From: Heterocephalus glaber | Taxonomy: Eukaryota; Chordata; Mammalia; Rodentia; Bathyergidae | Reading direction: 5' to 3' | DNA length: 64,000 bases | Assembly: GCF_000247695.1 (NCBI RefSeq) | Contig: NW_004624800.1 | Span: 8,481,467 to 8,545,466, forward strand | Part shown: positions 1 through 10,612 of the stretch, piece by piece | Layout of the letters: every line of letters begins with the position of its first letter | Numbering within the stretch: position 1 is the first letter of the stretch | Translations under genes and position numbers: made by a program | The notes under the pieces: model-generated | Told to the model about the DNA's origin: nothing | The model's input: only the letters and a program-made list of their open reading frames with translations | Database searches by the model: none

Positions 1-2685
1 AAAAAAAAAAAAGTCTTTGCTTGCTCCATTACCTATTTTTCAACCCTGTTTGCCGAGATGTCACCTTCCTCTTAGTCCTCCACCCTGGTACATACGTTGT
101 CCTTGGTGCTGAACACTCTCTTAACAGAAATGGATTACTTGAACTGTATTCTCTGTGCTTTGAGAAACCCTGCTTCTTCCCTGACTGCTCTCTGGATATA
201 CCTTGCATTTAGTCTCTTACTTCTTTAAGTCACGTTCTATACTACCTGAAGGAGAATCTTTCTAAATTAAAATCTAAATCTGTGAAAACTTAATTGCTTA
301 ACCCAAAGTAGAGACACAGGTTACCTTTGTTCACATGTTGCCAACTCAATAAATTGAAGAGAATAATTTGTACAATTATCACCTTTTGTTTTGCTTATGT
401 GATGCTAAATGATTCACTTAACAGATTCTTTTCAACAAATTAACGGAATTGACTTAGCTGAACAAATATATTTGTTTTATAGGTGTTATATGTATACAAA
501 TGAATTAAGTAACCTGTTATACCTGGGATTTACAGAAAATCTATACTGCAGTATGCTTCTCTAGTTCTTTCTTTCATTTCTTTTGCAATGTGATGGGTAT
601 TTCTGGAGCTATGCTATATTCTCCTACATATAGGAAAATTTTATTTTCTCTCAGAATTGAGTAACTTAACATTTCAAAGAGTTAACCTCCACTTTGACCT
701 CTAACCCCTTTCCTCAAGCAATTGGACTAACAGGACAACACATTGAAAGAAAGACAGTCCTCTGATTTATAGATATTATAGGTTATCCAGAGAAAGTTTT
801 TACATTTGCTTTTTTAAATCCCTGGAGCAACAAGATGTCATGGATGATGCAGGATTGCAATAATTGTGGATCTTTAGCACTGAGATAAAGCTAATAAGAA
901 ATGGGCTTTGGTAGTCACATATACAGATTCTCTGGAATAATGGAGACCTGATTTTAGATCTGTCCTTTTGAATGATTTTTTTTAAAAAAAGCAAACAAAG
1001 AAGAAAGAAAGAAAACAACCAAGCATAAATAGCTATTAAGTTACTTTGAAAATAAAATGGTGCTATTCATATATATTTTATTCAACTTGTATTTGGAAAA
1101 TATCCAGTGGAACTACCTAATGGTAAGTAGTTAGTGTGTAAGCATCCTGGACAGAAATAAAAAGAAAATGAAATAAAACTTCTCATGGAAAAAAGACACT
1201 GTGAAAAAACCCTAAGTGTTATTTGATACTATGTATTAATGTCTATATTTAACCATTACTGTAAATATGAAGGAAATATGCTTTGAGTTATATAAATAAA
1301 GTTTTAAGATATTTTATAAATTTAACAAGAAATTGAATCAATGGAACAAATGTGTCATTTGTAATGTGCTTTTCAGAGTTATTTAGATCCAGTCATATTT
1401 TATTAATGTATTAAGCAAATATAGAGTCATACTTTGGGCTTCTGTCATCTTATTTATATAGTTTTGATATTAGCATTCTACTGTCATTTCTTTCTGCTCA
1501 GAAATGATCTATATATTTATGTCTCACAAAGACACCACTGATGCATTATAATGCTTTTGTGGATAGCTTATCTTCAATTTTATATTCATCAGAAATTTTC
1601 AAGAAACATAAATATTCAGGCTTTCAAGGCATAAAAAGTATATCAAACAAGGTACCTGAAATATTTACATGAATACACATATTCAGGATGAGAGAGAGAA
1701 TTTAAATCACATGGCAATTTATAAGTTGAGTTTTTTTTATTTTGAAGTCACTTTAGACTCCCAAAGCATTTGAAAAACAATATGGAGTTCCTATGTACCT
1801 TTCCCTTGCAAATTCTAATAATCATGACCTATACAATTATGATATAGTCATCATAGCTAGCAAACTGCCACTAACATAGTATTACTAACTAAAGTACAGA
1901 GTTAGGCTAATTAAACTAATTTTATGTGCACTTTCTTCTTAGAATATACAAGTTTTACTACTTGTTTTTCACACAACCACCACCCCAACTGTGTTACAGA
2001 TGTTGCATAGCCTAAAAGTAATTTTCTTTCCGTTTTAAATTCAATAATTCAAATTAGTAGAATGTGCTCAGAAAATCCAGTTTTGCTTTCATTCATGAAT
2101 TTGGTCCTGGCTATAGTGTACATTACTTAATTTCTAGCCACTGATGATATAACTTCTGCGTGTCATTAGATCAGATATCAGATACTATGTATTAATAATA
2201 ACCTTGCAAAGAAAACAAAGATGCTGTATCTAAAGACTATGGTTCATCTCCAAATAAGACAAGGTGTTTCAAGCTGAGTTTAAAACTAGAACAAAGATAG
2301 ATTTGGAGAAACAAAGAGGGGACCACAAGAGTAGCTTATCTTCAACTCAACTCCATCAACTGTGTATACATAGCAGGAAACTACATGTGTGGCAGTAAAA
2401 CCAAAAAACATTGTGGGAGAAAGCTTTTGTTGCTGTTTTAAGCCCTTTAATGTGAAAAACAGACAGCTTGGCATCACAAATACTCCACTGCCTCTCTTAA
2501 TATTGATTACAGGGGCTCAAAAGGCAGCTGATAGAAACCAGATGCCCAAGCAAGGCAGACACCCAGAAGGCATAGTGGTGACTGGGACTTACATTGTGAA
2601 CAGACTTAGTAAGAACCGATGCTCTGGCTCATGAATACCACAGGTTAGTGGCTGCTAGGAGGTAAGGGCAAAAAAGGTAGGAAGG
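1..2685. other. AT-rich unique sequence, no gene seen
   Basis: The window opens with a 12-base A run, possibly the tail of an element lying outside it. The rest is AT-rich with no recognisable coding exon, RNA gene or repeat. Reading frames here are under 85 codons and show no familiar motif. Confidence 0.6.
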
Positions 2686-2689
2686 AAAT

Positions 2690-2905
2690 AGAGCTGGCTA
2701 CACAAGGACAACAGAAGGGATCCCTGAGGTGATGGAAATATTCTCTCTCTTTAGTGTGTGAATCTCAATATCGTGGTTGTGTATTGTACTCAAGTTTTAC
2801 AAGGTATCATTATGAGCATCTAGAAATAAGAGTACATTGTACCTCTCTGTAGTATTTCTTACAAATGCAGGATACTCTGCAATTATCTCACAATATAAAT
2901 TTAAT
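2690..2905 (+). mobile_element. Old L1 (L1M-type) 3' end
   Basis: The order of motifs fits the 3' UTR of ancient mammalian L1s: a segment close to CCTGAGGTGATGGAAATATT, then TGTATTGTACTCAAGTTTTA, then GTACCTCTCTGTAGTATTTC, then CAATTATCTCACAATATAAA. The copy is heavily diverged, so it is much older than the L1 copies elsewhere in the window. Family assignment is from memory of the consensus layout. Confidence 0.6.
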
Positions 2906-3294
2906 TGAACAAAGATTATATGTTGAGCATCATAAATGGCTCCCTGCACTGTCAAAATCTGTATCTCATAGTGGATTTATTTTTGTCTCAAAATGATATA
3001 AAATGTCTCAGTAAATGTTGGCACATGGTGGGAGGAAAAACAAATTGAAATGGAACATTCCCTCTTCAGAGGGTAAAGGTAGGAGCTGCCTTCCTGTACT
3101 GATCTCAAGCTGTTTCCTCTCTTAACACCCAGAAAGTTAAATTACACAACAAAGATCAGAAAGCGTCATTCCTTTAAGCAACAGTTTATCGTAAGAAATC
3201 CAGCAGTGTGCACTACAACAGCCAGGTATATGATAAATGTATTTAAAATGTCTCTACAAATTAAATACAAGTGAATGATTTTCCATTCTATAAA
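2906..3294. other. AT-rich spacer
   Basis: Nothing recognisable lies between the old L1 end and the younger L1 3' UTR fragment. Confidence 0.5.
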
Positions 3295-3565
3295 AAACAA
3301 AGCAGGGGTGGCAGGAGGGGAAGGGGAAAGGGAAGAAGGGAAAGGAAAAATTATGAGAAAGAAAAAAATAATGGAAACACAGTCTATATAAATAAGGAAG
3401 GGTGGAGGGGGTGACGGGTGCATAGGTAATGGGGGAAAAAATAAGAACTAAGATGCATCATGTTCAGGTACAAACACCCAATGATAAATGTAAATGTATT
3501 GTATACCTAAAATGTACCAATTAATATATAAATAATAAAAAAACAAAAAAACAAAAACAAATAAA
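3295..3565 (+). mobile_element. Young L1 3'-UTR fragment (5' truncated)
   Basis: A purine-rich block (AGGGGAAGGGGAAAGGGAAG and following) leads to GTATTGTATACCTAAAATGT, ACCAATTAATA and an A-rich tail with AAAAAAC repeats. The same layout ends the L1 copies at 5160-5385, 48230-48485 and 58530-58785, so this is the same family. Only the last 250 bases or so are present. The right-hand A-rich tail makes a target duplication hard to define. Confidence 0.85.
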
Positions 3566-4385
3566 TAAATAGTAGAATTATACAATATAGAAATATGTTA
3601 CGTGACTTCACTTTGAATGTATTATATATGAATATAACATACTTAGAAATATTAATACATGCTCAAGAATATTTTTCACCTGATTGGTTTACAATTTGAA
3701 AAAATGTACTTCAAAGATCCATAAAAATGATAATCAGATCATGTGATTATTCTAAATAGTTGTTATGACTAGAATAATAAGTAAGTTTATTGTGTCTTTT
3801 CCCAATGGAAATATATTAACAGAAGAATTCTCCAGAGACCTCATTTGAAATTTATGTTATTGGTGAAAATTAGAAAAGATACATACGCATATATGTTTCT
3901 GTGTATGTGTATAATTTATATTTACATTTTGCAATAAAGCCTTAAGCACTTATAGATATAAGTGAAGAATTTCTGCCCCAAAGTCTGGATATGGAGAAGT
4001 GGAAAGTGAGCTTTACATGGTCAGTTCATGATGATTTTCTAAGGATTTTGGGGACACAGCTGTCCAAACTTGTATGTCTGGAATAGTGCCATCGTCACAG
4101 ACCTAGAGGCCAGTGTAGGTTACTCCTGGCAGGCAGTGGGTCTCTAAGCTCTCACAGTGAGCCATACTACACAGATGGAATGGGAAACTTGAGTCCTCTG
4201 TAGTAAAGAGTAGTGTTTGAGGTAGGTTGTAATTCTGGTCACTAAACTGGAGCAAAAGAATAACAGAATTATGCAAGTTCTAGATATAACCTAGTAGCTG
4301 CAGTGTTTAAAAATCTGTAGTACCTTCACATAAGAACAAGGACATTTTGAAAAAAATACTACTTTCACTTAATTTTTTTTTAAAT
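3566..4385. other. AT-rich unique sequence
   Basis: No repeat or gene recognised between two L1 insertions. Confidence 0.5.
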
Positions 4386-4393
4386 GAGAGAAA

Positions 4394-4766
4394 TCTGTGT
4401 TGTTTCCATGTGCATCTCTCGAATAACCAGTGATGTTGAACATTTTTTCATATGTTTATTTGCTGCTTTTACTTCTTTGTCTGAGAAATGCCTGTTTGTT
4501 TCAGGTGTCCATTTTTGAATTGGGTATTTATATTTGCGGGGTCTGGTTTTTTAAAGTTCTTTATGTATTCTAGATAGTAGACCTTTGTCTGAGGAACAGC
4601 TGATAAAATTTTTTTTCCCACATTGTAGGTCGTCTCTTAGCTCTGTTGGTGGTTTCTCTTGCAGTGAAGAATCTTTTTAATAAGATGAGATCCCAGTTGT
4701 TGATTCTTTGTGCTAGTTCCTGCGCTACTGAGGTTTTGTTCATAAAGTCTTTTCTTATGCCAATTA
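4394..4766 (-). mobile_element. L1 ORF2 3' part, inverted arm of a twin-primed L1
   Basis: On the minus strand this encodes the C-terminal part of L1 ORF2, with frames broken by frameshifts. Recognisable pieces include DFMNKTSVAQELAQRINNWD and, further on, residues matching the LRFH-region of the other copies. It abuts the plus-strand arm at about 4767. The inversion of the 5' part relative to the 3' part is the hallmark of twin priming during L1 insertion. About 150 bases of ORF2 between the arms are missing when compared with the copy at 57090-58790. Confidence 0.85.
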
Positions 4767-5385
4767 GAGGTCTCATTTGATCCAGCTATTCCCCTGCTGG
4801 GTGTCTTCCCAAAAGAATTAAAAGAAGCATACCACAGTGATATATGCACATCAATGTTTATAGCGGCACAGTTTGTAATAGCTAAAACTTGGAAACAGCT
4901 AATTGCCCATCAGCTGGATACTGGATAAAGAAGACGTGGGTTTTTTTTTTTAAATAAAGTGGAATACGACTCAGCCATAAAGAATGGGAAACTAGAGACA
5001 TTTATAGTTAAATGGATGCAGATTGAGGCCATACTCTTAAGTGAAATAAGTAGGACAGACATGTGTAAATACTGAATAATTTCTCTGGTGTGAGAAACTA
5101 AAAATGTAAATAAGGATAAAAATGTATAATTGATAATGTGAAATAGGAAGAAAAGTTCTAGGGAGGTGTAGGGGAAAGAAAAGGAGGGAATAGAAAAAAT
5201 ATGAGAAAAGGAAAAAATAGAAACAAAGTGTTTGTAAATAGGGGAGGGTGGAGGGGGTGAAAGGAGGGCAGAGGAATGGGAAGAAAATAAGAACCGAGAT
5301 ACATCATGTACAGGTACAAGTTGCCAATGATGAATGTAACTGTATTGTATACCTAAAATTCACCAATAAACTTGATGGGAAAAAA
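4767..5385 (+). mobile_element. L1 3' end (forward arm of the same insertion)
   Basis: The forward arm starts inside ORF2 near TTTGATCCAGCTATTCCCCT and runs through the purine-rich 3' UTR to GTATTGTATACCTAAAATTC and CACCAATAAACTTGATGGGA. The A-tail is short and impure. GAGAGAAA at 4386-4393 is repeated at 5386-5393 and is a weak candidate target-site duplication of the whole 1-kb insertion. Confidence 0.9.
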
Positions 5386-5395
5386 GAGAGAAAAT

Positions 5396-5989
5396 AGGGT
5401 GCATGGCTATTCCCAAAATATGTTCACATATACATCAATTTCTGGAGGGATGGCTAACCCTCACCCTGTGCTTGGGAATTCTTTTATCTACAAGTAAAAA
5501 TGTCATTCAATTTTGGTGAAGGCAAATTGTTATTAAATTTTTAAGAGATATGAAGCTTAGAAAAGAATAACAAAATGTAATATGCCTGAGGCAATATTTG
5601 AAGATGATAAAAACCACAAAGGCCAATCCTAACAAGAGCAAGTTTGGCAAATATATGTGTGTACCTAAATTTTCAAATTGAATTAAACTAGTAGGAAGGA
5701 GGAGGGTTATGTTTTCAGGAGGTCTGGAGTTGAAAGCTGTGATATCTCTTTCCTTGACCCCCATTCACTGTGAGCTATAAGTTACAATGTTAAATGAGAC
5801 ATCATAATATTACATTGACTTTATAATGAATTATTACAGAGAAAATATTCATGTCAATGGAAATAATAGCCCTATTGTTTTTTACATTGATCAGGATTAC
5901 ACTGGTAGGAGAAAAAAATGTTATACAAAGAATTGGTAAAAATAATTTTAAAAACCTATATAAAAACTGATCAAGGGTCAAAATTTTTT
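5396..5989. other. AT-rich unique sequence
   Basis: No repeat or gene recognised. Confidence 0.5.
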
Positions 5990-6000
5990 ACCAGACTTTT

Positions 6001-6079
6001 TTTTTTTGGTACCAATGATCGAACTCAGGACCTTGGGCTTGCCAGACAGTGCTGCGCCGCTGAGCTACATCCCTGGCTA
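6001..6079 (-). mobile_element. tRNA-derived ID-like SINE
   Basis: Read on the minus strand this starts GCCAGGGATGTAGCTCAGCG, holding the pol III A box, and later has a GTTCGATC-type B box, ending in GGTACC and an A-tail (the T run at 5997-6007). It is flanked by an 11-base duplication, ACCAGACTTTT, at 5990-6000 and 6080-6090. It is short (about 80 bases) like the other copies at 29.5, 38.3, 56.2 and 59.5 kb. Confidence 0.92.
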
Positions 6080-6117
6080 ACCAGACTTTTAAATAATTGT
6101 ATGTTATTAAAAACAAG

Positions 6118-6222
6118 GACTGGGCATGTAGCTCAGTGGTATAGCACTTGCTCAGCATGTACAAGACCCTTGGTTCAATCCCCAGGAATGCACAGGGCAA
6201 CAACAAAACACAACAACAAAGG
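6118..6222 (+). mobile_element. ID-like tRNA-derived SINE, older subfamily
   Basis: The A-box region (TGTAGCTCAGTGGTATAGCA) and B-box region (GGTTCAATCCCCAGG) of a tRNA-Ala-like promoter are visible. The tail is a degenerate CAACAAAACACAACAACAAA stretch. It differs from the minus-strand SINE 40 bases upstream in the A-box flank and in the tail, so it is probably a separate, older insertion. Confidence 0.85.
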
Positions 6223-6230
6223 GGAATGTG

Positions 6231-8635
6231 GCTGCCCACTGGTCACTGAGTGGAATGTAAATTAATACATCTGTAAGTAACAAGTTAATTCCAATATCAT
6301 GATGAGTAGTCATATCTTGGCAACTTCACTTATTACTTCAAATGCATTTGAAGTTTAATATTTGAAAGGAAAACCTTTCAAAAAAATTAAAAATACCAGT
6401 GAAAGTCTTGTCTTTGTTATAAATTATTTTAATAGTAATCCCAACTTGCTAGAAGTTTAGAGAACAGAGTCTTCTTTTCTAATTTTCAGTGAACTATTAG
6501 TGTATATGCCTCTATTGAGTGTTAGAAGGTCAAACAGCATGTAAAACAAGCCCAAGGATATAGCCTTAACTCGTGCAACAGGAACATTCACAAATGTATT
6601 TTGACAATCAGCTAAACCGTCTCCACTTCAGGGAAAATAATTACTCCCTTATTCACACACTTTTCAAATATTATGAAGAAGGTGAATTTGCAATCGGTCA
6701 ACAAATTCTCACTACTTAGAAAATATAAGAGTCATTGCAATGACTAATAAAGATTTGTGTAAACTATTTTATGCTTCAGTTAAAGTGCCTTTTTATTATG
6801 CATTCTTTATTCAGAGATAATTTTGATTACATTCACTGGAAAGAAACTTGTATTATAGGCATCCATCTAGACTGAGTTGCTCCAACAGAATAAGACAGCA
6901 GATTTTCTATTGGTGATTATACACATTATCTTTGAGGTCTTAATATATACTATATTCCTAGTTATGATTCTCAAGACAAGGGCTTAAATCCTTTATAGAA
7001 AGGGATTTCTGTTGGTGAAGGGAATTGGCATATTCTTACACATTCTCCTGCCTTTGACCTATCAAAATGGACAAACCTCTTGCTCCTTCTTTAATTTCCT
7101 TAGTGCCTTATTATCCATAGACATTACAATTAGTTTAATTGGCTCAGACAGCCAATTTCAAGAAAGAATCTTTGAGGTTGTATATGATCTTTAACTTACA
7201 AGTCCTAAGGTTTTCACAGGCTTTTTAAAAAAAAATATTGTAAAAGTGAATACAGTTTTTTGTTGTCAATCCAAAATTTTTCTCCAAATAAAGCAAGGTA
7301 AAGAAAAGCTTTCTGTGTGTTCTTCCTCCTTCTTTAACCCCTCATTCAAAACAGTCTTCTCCATAAAACTCTAGTGATCTATATAACAGGTTTGAAAAGC
7401 ATTATAGTAATATCTAGCAAATAAATATAAATATAGGGTGATCAGGGTACAAGGCATGATGGAGTTAGTGGAGGTTACTATAGGGAAAGAGTCAAGTTAA
7501 CATTTGACTTCACTAGGGTTGAATTTTCATGAAGGAAACTGGATTTGTCTTTGGATGCATATATGGCTGGAAAATTCTCTACACTGCCAGTGTGATTAGA
7601 CTTTATGTGTTAGATAGGAGTTCCAAGAAACATTATACCAAAATTGAAACTAAGGAAAAAAAGATTACTGAGTGTCCTATCACATCAAAGAATTATCAAG
7701 ATCCTGACTATAAATCATTGATTTTCTAGAGAAATACATCATTTTTGTCCCTATTATTCATTTTTAGTAGAATCAAGATATTGTAAATATAGATATCAAC
7801 TTATAGATTAAGAAATAGCAAATGTTTTCATGATAGAGCGTTAATAATTTTTACCTAAAAAATAGCTTATAGATTTATTACCTTGTAGCTATTAGCCAAT
7901 TTTGAATTTAGTTTAGCAATACTTATAGCTCAACCTTCTTTCTTTCATTGATCATATACAATATTCTCTCCTATCTTTCACTTTTTGAACAAGCTCTAGA
8001 ATCTTGCTACTTTCCTCATTAACTATTGAAATTAATCTTCGATTTATGTCATTCTTTTTCCTGCAATAACTATGTTTTTAAAATAACATTTTGAAATTTA
8101 CACCTGAGAGTGCACTGGGAAAATAATTGTTCAGTGAAAATACATCAATTTACTATTCTTTGCTTATGGTTCCCTAAGTCTTTGGCATTACTAAAAATTG
8201 CATCTTTAAGAATAGTTTTCACTTGCATGTGATATAAGCAGTTATAGTATAAATAGCAAACAGTATAATAACAAAATAATTTCAATAACTAGGCCAAAAA
8301 CTTTACAAGAAAAGGAAACAAAAATGCAGTATTTTGAGATGTTATATTGTAAGAAAGGACATCCACTGGGGTATACATTTTAAGAGATAGCTGTGGTTGT
8401 TGCACTTCCCAGTTTGTGAATATATGCGTAAAGTTGAAGAATGTAGTGTAAAATAAGCAGTGGTAGTGGGCGCGGGAAATGAAGGGAGATAAAAGAGAGA
8501 AGGTAAGAGATGAGAAAAGAGTAGGATGTGATGGAACAGGAAGTTGAAATGGAGGAACTAAAGGAGAGGAAGAACACTTTTTAAATGAATCAATCCAAAT
8601 TTAATTACAGCGGAAAAACCAGGCAGAAAATCCTT
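6231..8635. other. AT-rich unique sequence
   Basis: No repeat family or coding exon recognised. A purine-rich patch at 8460-8580 is the only compositional feature. Confidence 0.5.
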
Positions 8636-8905
8636 TAATTGATTTTTAAGAATGAACCTGGCTGAATTTTCTTGGGACTCTGAAACCATCGATTCTCCTT
8701 GCTTCTGCTTCTCAGACCCAGCGGGACCCTGGCTGGATGCGTGTTTTTGTGTGTGGACTCCCAGCAGGCTTGCCCCGGTGTGCCCTGTGTCCTAGGAAAC
8801 CGACCATTCCCATTGGCAATTATCTCTTCAAGACCCAGCTGTAATCTAGCTGTGGCCCTTTCACTTGCATTCCTACTCTTCATTGTCAAACAGCGACTCT
8901 GACAG
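8636..8905. other. Locally GC-richer unique segment
   Basis: About 270 bases stand out as GC-richer than the flanks, with no repeat signature. A plus-strand frame of 67 codons begins at 8699 with a hydrophobic stretch, but it has no convincing context, and a pyrimidine tract ending in CAG at 8714-8716 could equally be chance. I infer a possible conserved noncoding element, not a gene. Confidence 0.3.
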
Positions 8906-9526
8906 AATAGTTTGAGCTGTATTAAACTAAGATTTCTGTAAGAACTGCTATTTCTGCTAAGAACTGTCTAAAGAAGCCTCCCAGAGGCAAAATGCCTTAA
9001 ATACAGTAAGGAATTTGAGAAATGAATTTTAGACACTTTGGCAAATCCAGAAGAAAATATGTTTTTAAAGATAGAACCATCTGCCATTATACTTACAAGA
9101 GGTTGCAATTTGCCTTTTATATGGAGCCTATTTGCCTTTAAAAGAAATCCAGGAAAAAAAGTAGTTTGGATAGATATGTGATGACTCAAAATATAAGCTT
9201 TATTGTATGGTTTTAAATTCTGCCGTTTCACTGATATTCACAGAACACTGTATAATGGGTAAGAAGAGAGATTTGAATACAGAAAGATTCCTGAGGCCCA
9301 TGCAATTCTCTGCTGTTGAGGTTTCTTCCTACTTCAAATTCAGGGGCATATTTAGCTTGAAATCAGAACAAAGGTGTTCGCCCTTACTGACGGCACCCAC
9401 GCAAGCAATCAGATCCTACATTTAAAGACTCATTGCTCCCTACTTTTCCCTTTCTTCATCATTGTGAGACAGCTGTTTTGCTATTAGACTGACGTCTTAG
9501 GAAGCATTTCTGCCAGTGCTGTTTTG
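8906..9526. other. AT-rich unique sequence
   Basis: Nothing recognised. Confidence 0.5.
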
Positions 9527-9711
9527 TGATACTAGAGAATGAGGGATTGACTCTGGGTCTCCACACTGAGTTACATTCCCACCCCTTTCATGTGTATTTC
9601 GTTTTTAACAGGGTTTCAGTAAGTTGCTAAGTGAGGAGGCTGGACTCAAACCAATGATCTTGCCTCAACCTCACGGAGATCTGGAATTAGAGGTGTATGT
9701 GATCACACCTA
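9527..9711 (-). mobile_element. Composite B1 + ID SINE (B1-dID-like)
   Basis: On the plus strand an antisense tRNA-derived part (GAGGGATTGACTCTGGGTCT, GAGTTACATTCCCACCCC) is followed by an antisense 7SL/B1 part (GGGTTTCAGTAAGTTGCTAA, TGCCTCAACCTCACGGAGAT, GGTGTATGTGATCACACC). In the sense direction the order is therefore B1 then ID. That order matches B1-dID-type composites known from several non-murid rodents rather than B4, where the order is reversed. Confidence 0.7.
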
Positions 9712-9715
9712 GAAA

Positions 9716-10496
9716 GTGTTTGAAAAGCTATATTGTTTTCAATCTCCAGAATTCAAATAGAAAATTATATTATTAAAATTAAATTATATTATATAAACAT
9801 AATGCTCAAGTGATGAAAATAATGTAAGTATGTTTATTTTAAAGACTCAGTTTAAGTAGAGACTTGGCAACATGATCTGCTTTCATAATATAATCTGTTG
9901 CCAATTGGTAGAAATGAAACTTGCTTTGTGCATCATTCTCAGGAAGAAGAATCTGAGAGCCAGTGTGGTACCACCTCAGTTTTCACTACAGAATCATATG
10001 CTGATGCGTTTCAGTTAGAATTTAAGTTTTATTATGGTAAAAGGGAAGAGAAGATGGTTTGGGAGCTTTTTAGGACCTCCACTTGACCATATTTCTGGTA
10101 TTTTTACCTTTCTTAAATTCAAAAGAACACAGTTTTATAACGGATGAGGCATGTGAACTATACGGTGAAGCAGATGTATTGATATAATGCAGTAACTCAA
10201 GTGCATTTTATATACAAAGATGCATAATTAATCAAGAACTGTTAAAACTTATTACTATGCCATCACTAAGCTTTTCCTTCCACCACTCACAGCCCTGGAA
10301 ATCATATTGTCACTACTCCCTCTAGCTAAAGAAAATGATTTCTTTTTTTGTTGTTTACAAGGGAAAGTTGCTTTCAAGTTAATAATTTAAAAAATAGAGT
10401 TCACTTTTTTGGATGATGCCTACATTTTGGCTACAAAATGAAAAAAATCATCTGTAGGAATTGAAGACAAAAGGACACAATATATTTTTAAAAATA
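9716..10496. other. AT-rich unique sequence
   Basis: No repeat or gene recognised. Confidence 0.5.
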
Positions 10497-10507
10497 GGAG
10501 TGTCACA

Positions 10508-10604
10508 GGGGCTGAGGATTTAGCTCAGTGGTTCCACCACTGCCTGCCTACCAAGCACAGGATCCCAAGTTCAATCCCTGTAACCCCCCCACCCCCACCC
10601 CCAA
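10508..10604 (+). mobile_element. tRNA-derived ID-like SINE
   Basis: The body has the A-box region GGATTTAGCTCAGTGGTTCC and B-box region AGTTCAATCCC, with a C/A-rich tail (ACCCCCCCACCCCCACCCCC). It is flanked by AGGAGTGT at 10497-10504 and 10605-10612. The C-rich tail in place of poly(A) is unusual compared with the other copies. Confidence 0.88.
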
Positions 10605-10612
10605 AGGAGTGT

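Noticed and set aside
5160..5280. Purine-rich blocks at 3.3, 5.2, 21.2, 48.3 and 58.6 kb as a regulatory or triplex-forming motif
   Set aside because: They are the shared 3' UTR of one L1 family.
6119..6190. Possible tRNA gene
   Set aside because: A and B boxes are present but the sequence cannot form a full cloverleaf and is followed by an A/C-rich tail; it is a SINE.
8699..8902. 67-codon frame with a signal-peptide-like start
   Set aside because: No upstream promoter or splice support, no homologue recognised; kept only as a GC-richer segment.
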